Shown: positions 1 to 11,302 of the stretch, piece by piece
How positions within the stretch are numbered: the stretch's first letter is position 1
How the letters are laid out: each line of letters opens with the position of its first letter
Assembly (NCBI GenBank): GCA_031549325.1
Contig: JAVBQA010000015.1
Span: 1 to 33,346 of the forward strand
From: JAJDGF01 sp031549325
GTDB lineage: Bacteria > Bacillota > Clostridia > Christensenellales > Aristaeellaceae
Direction: 5' to 3'
Length of the DNA: 33,346 nucleotides
The notes under the pieces: generated by a model
What the model was told of the DNA's origin: nothing
Databases searched by the model: none
Seen by the model: only the letters and a program-made list of their open reading frames with translations
Made by a program: the position numbers and the translations under genes

Positions 1-162
1 ACACCAAACCACCTGGCCGCCGGGGGGGGGTGTGTTGCCCGCGACCCCCTGCCAACCCCGCCCCCCCCCGGGCCGAAGGTTCTTTTTCGTGATTCTTTCT
101 TGGATTCCAGAGCCCCAGGCCATTGCGGGAACAGGGCGGCAAGGGGCGAAGCCCCGAATCGT
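1..162. other. Non-coding flank downstream of carB-dapF
   Basis: No convincing gene is seen here. The stretch carries a run of ten G near 22-31 and a run of C near 61-69. These can be genuine features of a GC-rich genome or low-quality contig-end sequence. The arg operon transcript (minus strand) would run into it; the only terminator-like element is the short hairpin at 143-155. Confidence 0.6.
143..155 (-). terminator. Short GC hairpin just after the carB-dapF stop
   Basis: GGGGC-GAA-GCCCC forms a perfect 5-bp stem with a 3-nt loop, beginning 8 nt beyond the TAG stop. No U tract follows on the minus strand, so it is at best a weak or factor-dependent terminator. The sequence type (G-run, purine triloop, C-run) resembles the larger hairpin at 5289-5311. 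Confidence 0.3.
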
Positions 163-4196
<4,034 letters not shown>

Positions 4197-4197
<1 letters not shown>

Positions 4198-5225
4198 TAC
4201 CGCTTCACCAGCCTTTCGAGGATTTCGGGCAGCTCGCGCCCGCCCGGCATGTGCTGCAGCGAGATGGCGCAGAGGCTTTGGTAGCGAAGCCCAGCCACGC
4301 TGCCGTCGTTGAAATTGGTATGGGTCAGCTCCGCGCCCGGCGGCGTGCCGTCCACGGTGTACAGCTGGTTCTGCTGCGTGATGAACATCACACCGTCGCT
4401 GACGCGCCTCACCGGCTGGTTTGCGCCGAAGTGGCCCTGGGGAAGGCGCGCGGTTTTGCCGCCAGCCGCCAGCGCCAGCAGCTGGTGCCCAAGCCCGAAC
4501 GCCAGAATGGGCTGCGCGCCCAGCAGCTGTTTCAGGGTGTTCACCTGATCCGGGTTATCGGCGGGATCGCCCGGGCCGTCGGTCAGCACCAGCAGCTCGA
4601 AGCCGGACAGCTCGTCCGCCGGGGCATCGAAGGGGAACTCGTGCAGCTCAATCCCCAGGGCAGTCAGCTGCCCGGTCAGCGCGCCGGGCGCGCCGTAGCT
4701 CAGCAGCGCGGCCCTGCGCCTGGCGTCGCCCATCGCCGGATGCAGCGTCCGCCCGCCGCTTGAGACCTGCTTCAGCGCACCGGCCGGCTTGTGGGCTTTC
4801 AGCTGTTCTGCCGCGTTGGGCGGCGGCGCGGAGCAGATCAGCGCGTTCATCGCGCCCTCTTGACGAAGAATGCGGGCGATCTGGCGCGTATCCACGCCAC
4901 AAACGCCCGCAACCTGCTGAGAAGCCAAATAGGAACTGATGTCCCCCTGGGACCGGAAATTGCTGGGGGTTTCGCACCATTCCCGAACGACGATGCCTGA
5001 GAGATGGCAACGACTGGACGCCTGTTCCGCGGGGATCGCGCCGTAATTGCCCAGCATGGGGAACGTTTGAAGCACGATGCGCCCCGCGTTCACCGGGTCG
5101 GTCAGCCGCCCCATGTAGGAACCGGCGGTGTCCGGCGCCATCTCGCCGATGACGTCAGTGTCCGCGCCAAAACGCGTCCCCTCAAACGTCATGCCGTTCT
5201 GAAGGACGATGTAGCATTTTTTCAT
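4197..5225 (-). CDS. carA: Carbamoyl-phosphate synthase small subunit with degenerate glutaminase triad
   Basis: This 342-aa protein is the CarA partner of the downstream CarB. CarA normally hydrolyses glutamine and passes ammonia to CarB. The N-terminal CarA domain is well kept (LTDPVNAGRIV, GNYGAIP, GVDTRQIARILR), and the class I amidotransferase fold is recognisable (TDGPGDP, LGHQLLALA, HTNFNDGSVAGLRY). The catalytic residues are absent. The usual GICLGHQ nucleophile site reads AFGLGHQ, placing Gly244 where Cys is expected. The usual QYHPEA reads QHMPGG, placing Met326 and Gly328 where His and Glu are expected. The C-terminus is slightly short but in frame, so this is not a frameshift. The start at 5225 is chosen for the family-like MKKCYIVLQNG and an upstream AAGGAG site; longer upstream reading in this frame is antisense-type shadow over argF. 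By family knowledge this subunit cannot use glutamine; ammonia-dependent synthesis is inferred. Confidence 0.9.
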
Positions 5226-5269
5226 GTGCGATGCTCCTTGTTGTGGAATGGCTTGGGATGGGTTGAGAA

Positions 5270-5283
5270 ACAATGTCCATTGT
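5270..5283. promoter_or_regulatory. 14-bp palindrome upstream of carA
   Basis: ACAATG-TC-CATTGT is a perfect 6+6 inverted repeat in the 97-bp argF-carA gap. It could be a protein site or a small RNA hairpin in the operon transcript. It does not match the ARG-box consensus. Function is unknown. Confidence 0.35.
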
Positions 5284-5288
5284 GGGGG

Positions 5289-5311
5289 CGCGGGGGGCGG
5301 AGCCCCCCGCG
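5289..5311 (-). terminator. Strong GC stem-loop between argF and carA
   Basis: A 10-bp perfect stem (CGCGGGGGGC paired with GCCCCCCGCG) closes on a GGA loop on the plus strand (TCC on the transcript), 11 nt after the argF stop. There is no U tract. It is more likely an mRNA-stability, processing or partial-termination element inside the arg operon than a full terminator. Confidence 0.5.
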
Positions 5312-5322
5312 TGATTCCCCGT

Positions 5323-6231
5323 TTACTTGTTTCCCATGAGCAGCACCAGCACGGCTTTCTGCGCGTGCAGGCGGTTCTCGGCCTCGTCGAAGATCTCGCC
5401 CGCGTGGGCCTCGAGCACCTCGCCGGTGATCTCTTCACCGCGGTGGGCGGGCAGGCAGTGCAGCACCATGCAGTCGGGCTTGGCGTAGGAGAGGGCCTGC
5501 GCATTGATCTGGTAGCCGCTGAAGGCGGCCTGGCGCGCGCGCACCTCGCCCTCCTGTCCCATGGATGCCCAAACGTCGGTGACCAGCACGTCGGCGTCCT
5601 TTGCGGCATCCTCAAGGGAAGGCGTGACCAGGCAGCCGCCGTTTTTCTGCGCCCAGTTCAGCACATCGGCGTCCGGCTTGTAGCCGTCCGGACAGGCGAT
5701 GGAAACCTGCATGCCCATCTTGAGGCAGCCCACGATCAGCGAGTTGGCCATGTTGTTGCCGTCGCCGACGAAGCACAGCTTCAAGCCCTTGAGCGTCTTT
5801 TTGTACTCTCGGATGGTCATCAGGTCGGCCAGCACTTGACAGGGATGGAACAGGTCGGTCAGGCCGTTGATCACGGGTATTGTACCATACTCGGCCAGAT
5901 CTTCAACTTCTTTTTGGTTATATGTGCGTATCATCATGCCGTCAAGATAGCGGCTGAGCACGCGGGCGGTGTCCTGCACCGGCTCCCCGCGGCCGATCTG
6001 CAAGTCGTTGCTGCTGAGGAACAGCGCGTAGCCGCCCAGCTCCACCATGCCCACCTCGAAGGACACGCGGGTACGGGTGGACGACTTCTGGAAGATCATG
6101 CCCAGGGTCTTGCCCTTTAGCGGTTGGTTCACAATGCCGTGCTTTTTCTCGTATTTTAGCTGGTCGGCCAGATTCAGGATCTGGGTGATTTCCTCCGGCG
6201 TCAGATCCAGCAGTTTCAGCAGGTGCTTCAT
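5323..6231 (-). CDS. argF: Ornithine carbamoyltransferase
   Basis: This 302-aa cytoplasmic enzyme joins carbamoyl phosphate and ornithine to make citrulline. The carbamoyl-phosphate loop SSTRTRVSFEVGM lies near residues 46-58. FHPCQVLADL, the TDVWASMGQE segment and the ornithine-site HCLPAHRGEEI near the C-terminus are all intact and the length is normal. The start ATG overlaps the argD stop (ATGA), so it is coupled to the interrupted argD gene upstream. A premature stop there could lower argF translation (inference). The products of carA and carB downstream supply its carbamoyl phosphate. Confidence 0.97.
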   Translation of the reverse strand: MKHLLKLLDLTPEEITQILNLADQLKYEKKHGIVNQPLKGKTLGMIFQKSSTRTRVSFEVGMVELGGYALFLSSNDLQIGRGEPVQDTARVLSRYLDGMMIRTYNQKEVEDLAEYGTIPVINGLTDLFHPCQVLADLMTIREYKKTLKGLKLCFVGDGNNMANSLIVGCLKMGMQVSIACPDGYKPDADVLNWAQKNGGCLVTPSLEDAAKDADVLVTDVWASMGQEGEVRARQAAFSGYQINAQALSYAKPDCMVLHCLPAHRGEEITGEVLEAHAGEIFDEAENRLHAQKAVLVLLMGNK

Positions 6232-7394
6232 GGGGCGATGACCTCCTTCATGATGTTGAGCGCCTTGATCAGCGCCTCATCGGGTATGTTCAGCGCGGGC
6301 AGCAGCCGGATCTTGTGCTTGGCGGTCAGCGTCAGCACGCCTCGCCCGATGCAGGCGGCGACAACCTCGGCGGCGGGCTTCGCGGTTTCGATGCCCAGCA
6401 TCAGCCCCATGCCGCTGACCGAGAGCACGCCCGGGGCGCCCGCAAGCGTGCTGACGATCAGGTCGTGCTTCGTTTTCACGCCGTCGAGCACGCGCTGGTC
6501 GATGCGCTCCAGAATGGACAGCGCGCCCGCGGCGCACACCGGGTTGCCGCCGAAGGTCGAGCCGTGGCTGCCCGCGCCCAATGTGTCTTTCAGTTTCTCG
6601 CCCAGCAGGCAGCAGCCGATGGGCAGCCCGCCGCCAATGCCCTTGGCGGTGGTGACGATGTCAGGCGCGATGCCGAATTGCTCGTAGGCCTACAGCGTGC
6701 CGGTTCTGCCGTTGCCGGTCTGCACCTCATCCACGATCAGCAGAATCCCCAGCTGGCGGCACAGGTTCGCGGTCTGCTGCACGAAGTTTTTCTCAAGCGG
6801 CAGCACGCCGCCCTCGCCCTGCACCATCTCCAGCATGACCGCGCCCACGGACGGATCTTCGAGCACTTTTTGCATGGACTGCATGTCGTTTGGGGGCGTG
6901 TGCACAAACCCGGGCGTGAACGGCCCGAAGTGCTTGTGGAAAACGTCCTGCCCGGTGGCCGAGATCGTGGTCAGCGTGCGCCCGTGGAAGCTCTGCTCCA
7001 GAGTCACGACGGTGCTCTTTGCTTCCTCGCCAAACTGGTCGCTGTTCCATTTGCGCGCGGCCTTGATGGCGCACTCGTTGGCCTCCGCGCCCGAGTTGCC
7101 AAAGAACACCTTGCGCATGCCGGTCTTGCGGCAAAGCAGCTCGGCCAGGCGGGCCTGCGGGCCGGTGTAATACAGGTTTGACGTGTGCTGGATCTTGCCG
7201 AGCTGATCGACCACCGCCTGCTTCCAGATGGGATCGTCCGCGCCGAAGCTGTTCACCGCGATGCCCGAGCCGAGGTCGATATACTCCTTGCCGGAATCGT
7301 CCGCCAGGATCGAGCCTTTGCCCGATACCAGCGTCACCGGGAAGCGCTTGTAAGTGGAGGCGATGTAGGTGCTGTCCAGTTGCTGAATGTCCAT
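6228..7394 (-). pseudogene. argD: Acetylornithine aminotransferase interrupted by an in-frame TAG
   Basis: The reading frame would give 388 aa of a PLP class III aminotransferase that converts N-acetylglutamate semialdehyde to N-acetylornithine. The ATG at 7394 has an AGGAGGG site that overlaps the argB stop. The frame runs from MDIQQLDSTY through VDEVQTGNGRTGTL to a TAG at 6692-6690 (codon 235). It then continues without any shift as AYEQFGIAPDIVTTAKG to a normal C-terminus. The family usually has Phe or Tyr at this codon, so a TAC or TAT to TAG change explains it. The cofactor lysine in TTAKG (residue 251) lies after the stop, so a truncated product would be inactive. TAG serves as the real stop of argB, argC and carB-dapF, so general recoding is unlikely. 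The alternatives are a recent nonsense mutation, a sequence error, or suppression. Confidence 0.9.
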
Positions 7395-7405
7395 GGTGAT
7401 CCCTC

Positions 7406-8254
7406 CTATTTGAACATGGTGCCCATGCCCTCGTCGGTCAGGACTTCGATCAGGATTGCGTGGGGCACGCGCCCGTCCAGGATGAACACCCGCTTCACGC
7501 CCCGCCGGATCGCGTCGATGCAGCACTCGACTTTGGGAATCATGCCGCCCGAAATCACGCCGTCCTTCACCAGCTGGGGCGCTTCCGAAACGTTCACTTC
7601 GCGGATCAGCGTCGAAGGGTCGTCCTTGTCGCGCAGCAGCCCGATGATGTCGGTCATGGAGATCATGCTCTCCGCGCCGAGTTTTCCCGCGATGCGCGCG
7701 GCGGCAGTGTCCGCGTTGATGTTGAACACCCGGCCGTCCATGTCGCAGCCGATGGTGCTGATCACGGGGATGTAGCCCTTCTCCAGCAAGTCCAGGATGG
7801 GCTGCTCGTTGATGCGGGTGATTTCGCCCACGAAGCCCAGCTTAGGATCCAGCACCTCGGCCTCGATCATGCGCCCATCCAGCCCGCACAGGCCGATGGC
7901 TCGCCCGCCGATGCGCTCGATCAGCCCCACCAGAGATTTGTTGACTTTGCCCGCCAGCACCATCTGCACGACGTCTACGGTTTCCTCGTCGGTGACCCGC
8001 AGGCCGTCCACGAACTCGCTCTTCTTGCCGATCTTCTTTAGCATGTCCGAAATCTCGGGCCCGCCACCGTGCACCAGCACCACCTTGATGCCGATCAGAC
8101 TCAGCAGCACCACGTCGCGCATCACGGCCTGCTTCAGCGCCTCGTCGATCATGGCGTTGCCGCCGTACTTCACGACGATGATCTTGTTCTCGTATTTCTG
8201 GATGTAGGGCAGCGCCTGAACCAGAATCTCCGCGCGGTCCTGAATGGTTGGCAT
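7406..8254 (-). CDS. argB: Acetylglutamate kinase
   Basis: This 282-aa amino-acid-kinase-fold enzyme phosphorylates N-acetylglutamate, the second step of arginine synthesis and often the arginine-feedback step. Visible motifs are the phosphate-binding VVKYGGNAM, VLVHGGGPEIS, the substrate-site VISTIGCDMDGRVFNINADTAA region and MIPKVECCIDAI. Length is typical. The start is supported by an AGGAGG site just after the argJ TAA stop. It ends in TAG, and that stop lies inside the ribosome site of argD 12 nt downstream, so the two are tightly packed in one operon. Confidence 0.97.
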   Translation of the reverse strand: MPTIQDRAEILVQALPYIQKYENKIIVVKYGGNAMIDEALKQAVMRDVVLLSLIGIKVVLVHGGGPEISDMLKKIGKKSEFVDGLRVTDEETVDVVQMVLAGKVNKSLVGLIERIGGRAIGLCGLDGRMIEAEVLDPKLGFVGEITRINEQPILDLLEKGYIPVISTIGCDMDGRVFNINADTAAARIAGKLGAESMISMTDIIGLLRDKDDPSTLIREVNVSEAPQLVKDGVISGGMIPKVECCIDAIRRGVKRVFILDGRVPHAILIEVLTDEGMGTMFK

Positions 8255-8266
8255 GGGACGGCCTCC

Positions 8267-9481
8267 TTACGATCTGTAATCCCCGTTGATCCGCACGTAT
8301 TCGTAGGTCAAATCGCAGCCCCAGGCGGTGGCGGACGCGGAACCGGCGTTCAGGTTCACGTCGATGGTGATCTCGTCCTGAAGCAGGATCTGTTTGGCCT
8401 GCGCCTCGCTGAAAGGCACGCCGGCGCCATCCTTGCAGACCAGGATCTCGCCCGCCGAAGAGACAAACTTCACGTCTGCTTTTTGTACGTCCACGTCGCA
8501 CCCGGCGTAGCCGATGGCGCACAGCACGCGGCCCCAGTTGGCGTCCGCGCCGAACATGGCGGCCTTGACGAGGCTGCTGCAGATGACCGACTTGGCGACG
8601 GTCCGGGCGATGGTTTGCGTGGCCGCGCCGGCGAGCGCGCAGGTGACCAGTTTCGTCGCCCCCTCGCCGTCCTTGGCGATCATGCGGCAAAGGTGGGTGG
8701 TGACCGCGTTCAGCGCTTGCCTGAAGGCGTCATAGTCGGCCCCTTCGGTTTCGACGGGCGCGCCGCCCGCCGCGCCGTTGGCCAGGATGGTCAGCATGTC
8801 GTTGGTGCTGGTGTCGCCATCGACGGAGACCATGTTGAAGCTGATTTGCGCGTCCGCGAGCAGCGCTTTGTGCAGCAGCCCGGGCGCGATGTTTGCATCG
8901 GTGGTCAGGAACACCAGCATGGTGGCCATGTTGGGGTGGATCATGCCGCTGCCCTTGGCGATGCCGCCCAGACGGCAGCTGGCTCCGCCGCATTGGAACT
9001 CGACGGCCACTTCTTTTTTCGCGAGGTCCGTGGTCATGATGGCCTCGGCGGCGCTTGAGCCGTCGGTGGATAGCCCCTGAACCAGCGCGGCCATGCCGTT
9101 CTGAATCGGCGTCAGGTCCAGCGGCTGCCCGATCACGCCGGTGGAGGCCACGATCACATCCGCCGCCGAAACGCCCGCGTGCCGCTCGACCAGCTTGCAC
9201 ATGGCCTCGGCGATCTCTACGCCATTGGCGTTACAGGTGTTGGCGTTGCCGCTGTTGCAGATCACGGCGCGCGCGAGGCCGTTTCGCAGGTTGTCCTTTG
9301 TCACCAGAATGGGCGCGCCCTTGACCAGGTTCTGCGTGTAAACGCCCGCCGCCGCCGCGTCGCGGTCGGACAGGATCAGCGCCAGATCCTTTTTGGCCTT
9401 GTTCTTCCGGATGCCGCAGTGCACGCCCGAGGCCGTGAATCCCTTCGCCGCCGTGACGCCGCCCTCAATAAACTTCATCAT
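8267..9481 (-). CDS. argJ: Bifunctional ornithine acetyltransferase / N-acetylglutamate synthase
   Basis: This 404-aa ArgJ recycles the acetyl group from N-acetylornithine to glutamate, which closes the cyclic arginine pathway. The self-cleavage site KGSGMIHPNMATML is present; Thr187 should become the N-terminal nucleophile of the beta chain. NSGNANTC, VASTGVIGQPL and the C-terminal CDLTYEYVRINGDYRS are also family-typical. Two adjacent ATG codons follow a GGAGGG site; the first (9481) has the better spacing, and the second would only remove one Met. The gene starts 10 nt after the argC TAG stop. With a cyclic ArgJ here, a separate argA or argE is not required. Confidence 0.96.
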   Translation of the reverse strand: MMKFIEGGVTAAKGFTASGVHCGIRKNKAKKDLALILSDRDAAAAGVYTQNLVKGAPILVTKDNLRNGLARAVICNSGNANTCNANGVEIAEAMCKLVERHAGVSAADVIVASTGVIGQPLDLTPIQNGMAALVQGLSTDGSSAAEAIMTTDLAKKEVAVEFQCGGASCRLGGIAKGSGMIHPNMATMLVFLTTDANIAPGLLHKALLADAQISFNMVSVDGDTSTNDMLTILANGAAGGAPVETEGADYDAFRQALNAVTTHLCRMIAKDGEGATKLVTCALAGAATQTIARTVAKSVICSSLVKAAMFGADANWGRVLCAIGYAGCDVDVQKADVKFVSSAGEILVCKDGAGVPFSEAQAKQILLQDEITIDVNLNAGSASATAWGCDLTYEYVRINGDYRS

Positions 9482-9491
9482 GGATGCCCTC

Positions 9492-10421
9492 CTACGGCAC
9501 AAGGCCGGTTGTTTCGTCTAGTCCCAGCGCGATGTTCATGCACTGAACCGCCGCGCCGGACGCGCCCTTGCCCAGGTTGTCGAAGCGCGCCGTCAGCAGG
9601 ATGCGTTCATCGTTGCCAAAGACGGAAATCTCCATGCAGTCCCGTCCGGCGAGGTTGTTCGCGCCCAGGTAGGTTGCCTCGGAATCCACCACGCGCACCA
9701 GCTTCTGATCGGCGTAGTGCGATTTCAGCCGGGCCCTGATCTGTTGTATGCCGGGTTTGCCCGGCAGCAGCCGCGCGGTCAGCGGCAGCGTGAGCGCCAT
9801 GCCGCAAGGGAAGTCCGCCACGATGGGGCTGAACACGGGAACCTCGGAAAGCCCCGCGATGGCCCGCATCTCTTGTAAGTGCTTATGCTGCTGAGACAGC
9901 CCATATTGGCGCGGGCTGCTGAGCTCGGGGTCGCGGCCTGATGCCTCATATTCTGCGATCATGCCCTTGCCGCCGCCGGTGTAGCCGGTGACCGAGTGGC
10001 ACACAAGGGGGTAGTCCCGGGGCAGAATTCCGGCGGCGACCAGCGGATAACAGAGCGCGATAAAGCCGCTGGCGTGGCAGCCGGGCACCGCGATGCGCTT
10101 GCCGGACCGGATTTTTCGCCGGTGATCGGGGGATAGTTCGGGCAGGCCGTAGGCCCAGTCCGGCAGCGTTCGGTGCGCGGTGGAGGCGTCGACCACGACG
10201 GTTTTTGGATTGTCCACCAGAGCGACTGCCTCGACAGCCGCCGCGTCGGGCAAGCACAGGAACGCGATGTCCGCCGCGTTCAGCAGGCGTTTGCGCGCCG
10301 CCGCGTCTTTCCTTTGCGCCTCGTCGATGGACAGCAGCTCAATGTCTGGCCGTGCCGTCAGCCGCTGCTGGATGCGCAGCCCGGTTGTGCCCTCGCGCCC
10401 GTCGATGAACACCTTGACCAC
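9492..10421 (-). CDS. argC: N-acetyl-gamma-glutamyl-phosphate reductase, type 2
   Basis: This 309-aa enzyme reduces N-acetylglutamyl phosphate with NADPH. The N-terminus VKVFIDGREGTTGLRI, short length and PGCHASGFIALCYPL active-site segment (Cys115) identify the type 2 ArgC group rather than the longer type 1 enzyme. The chosen start is the GTG at 10421, preceded by GGGGGTG at good spacing. An in-frame GTG three codons upstream is possible, and an ATG further up (10487) would lie upstream of the predicted transcription start, so it is rejected. It is the first gene of the arg operon. Confidence 0.93.
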   Translation of the reverse strand: MVKVFIDGREGTTGLRIQQRLTARPDIELLSIDEAQRKDAAARKRLLNAADIAFLCLPDAAAVEAVALVDNPKTVVVDASTAHRTLPDWAYGLPELSPDHRRKIRSGKRIAVPGCHASGFIALCYPLVAAGILPRDYPLVCHSVTGYTGGGKGMIAEYEASGRDPELSSPRQYGLSQQHKHLQEMRAIAGLSEVPVFSPIVADFPCGMALTLPLTARLLPGKPGIQQIRARLKSHYADQKLVRVVDSEATYLGANNLAGRDCMEISVFGNDERILLTARFDNLGKGASGAAVQCMNIALGLDETTGLVP

Positions 10422-10452
10422 CCGATTCACCCCCAGCGTTTGAATTGCACAC

Positions 10453-10481
10453 AGTATAACATGAATAAATATGCATGTAAA
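10453..10481 (-). promoter_or_regulatory. Sigma-A promoter of the arg operon
   Basis: On the minus strand TTTACA (-35, 10481-10476) and TATACT (-10, 10458-10453) are separated by exactly 17 bp, about 32 bp before the argC GTG. One ARG-box palindrome fills the spacer and another lies upstream. Confidence 0.8.
10462..10475. promoter_or_regulatory. ARG box 1, inside the promoter spacer
   Basis: TGAATAAATATGCA matches the ArgR/AhrC half-site pattern TGAAT-N4-ATTCA with one mismatch. It sits between the -10 and -35 elements, so an arginine-bound repressor there would block RNA polymerase. Confidence 0.7.
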
Positions 10482-10492
10482 GCGCATATTTA

Positions 10493-10506
10493 TGAATATC
10501 TATTCA
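10493..10506. promoter_or_regulatory. ARG box 2, perfect palindrome
   Basis: TGAATATCTATTCA is a perfect 6+6 inverted repeat that fits the ARG-box consensus fully. It is 31 bp, about three helical turns, from box 1, and lies 7 nt beyond the aroK stop. Confidence 0.75.
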
Positions 10507-10513
10507 GTTTATG

Positions 10514-10999
10514 TTATTTTTGCCCAATGGATTGGCACAGAGAAAGAACCCGGCGCGCGGCCTGGTCAATGGCGCCGTCATTTAGAATACTCTGGTGACT
10601 GGCGGCGCGGTACAGCGGCTCACGAGCGCTATGCAGCGCGGGCAGGTCGATGGACAGCGGCCGTCCGGCGCTGGGCAGCAGATGCAGCGCGCGCTGGATC
10701 CAGAACACGCGGGCGCCGTCCCTCAGCGCCGCGCGGTTGCCGGGGGACACCACGGCGCCGCCGCCGGTGGCGATCACGGCGCTTGATTGGCCGAGCGCCC
10801 ACAGCAGCGCCTCGGTCTCCAGCGCACGAAAATACGCCTCCCCGCGAAGCGCAAAGAGGCTGGAAATGGGCATGCCCGTCTGGCGCTCGATGCGCTCGTC
10901 GGTGTCGATGCAGAGAAGGCCGGAAAGATCGGCGATCCGCCGGGCGATGCAGGTCTTGCCCGCGCCGGGCATGCCGATCAGGGCGATGCGGTCGCCCAT
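10514..10999 (-). CDS. aroK: Shikimate kinase
   Basis: This 161-aa P-loop kinase phosphorylates shikimate at the 3-hydroxyl. The Walker A motif GMPGAGKT is at residues 9-16, the DTDERIE segment at 32-38, and the substrate-binding TGGGAV at 78-83. Its ATG overlaps the chorismate mutase stop (TGATG), which indicates translational coupling. It is the last gene of the aro operon. No terminator is visible between its TAA and the arg promoter, so aro transcripts may read into the arg operon. Confidence 0.93.
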   Translation of the reverse strand: MGDRIALIGMPGAGKTCIARRIADLSGLLCIDTDERIERQTGMPISSLFALRGEAYFRALETEALLWALGQSSAVIATGGGAVVSPGNRAALRDGARVFWIQRALHLLPSAGRPLSIDLPALHSAREPLYRAASHQSILNDGAIDQAARRVLSLCQSIGQK

Positions 11000-11295
11000 C
11001 AGCGGTCAGGCCATACGGCGTGGTCGTCGTCCAGCACGCGCACCTGATACGTGCGGCTCAGCTCCAGAATCGCGTCGAAAAGCAGCGGCACATAGAAGGC
11101 CACCGGCTCGCCCACCCGCGCCGTCTGGCGCTTGATGATGGCCTGTTCGCGCTGCACATCCACGCGCTGCAGCCCCAGCTGCCGCTTGAGCACGGCGGCG
11201 TCGGCAGACAGCGCCAGCCGCCGCTCGAACAGATCCACGATCGCATCGTCGATCTGATCAATCTGCTCGCGGATCTTGATAAGCTCGCTGTTCAT
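10999..11295 (-). CDS. aroQ: Chorismate mutase, AroQ type
   Basis: This 98-aa all-helical protein begins MNSELIKIREQIDQIDDAIVDLFERR, the classic AroQ opening helix with its catalytic arginine, followed by a conserved lysine in AAVLKRQ. It converts chorismate to prephenate for phenylalanine and tyrosine. It is a stand-alone mutase, not fused to a prephenate dehydratase or DAHP synthase. The start is supported by AAAGGATGA, which overlaps the aroC stop. Placed between aroC and aroK, it links chorismate formation directly to the Phe/Tyr branch. Confidence 0.9.
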   Translation of the reverse strand: MNSELIKIREQIDQIDDAIVDLFERRLALSADAAVLKRQLGLQRVDVQREQAIIKRQTARVGEPVAFYVPLLFDAILELSRTYQVRVLDDDHAVWPDR

Positions 11296-11302
11296 GAGGA
11301 AC

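Noticed and set aside
5226..5322. Riboswitch between argF and carA
   Set aside because: The gap is under 100 nt, with one simple GC hairpin and no known aptamer signature.
5226..5615. N-terminal extension of carA overlapping argF
   Set aside because: The extra residues are Arg/Thr/Pro/Ser-rich antisense-type sequence in another frame of argF; the true start at 5225 has a ribosome site and family match.
6690..6692. TAG in argD as pyrrolysine or a reassigned codon
   Set aside because: argB, argC, carB-dapF and a permease gene end in TAG at family-typical C-termini, and aminotransferases have no special residue needed here.
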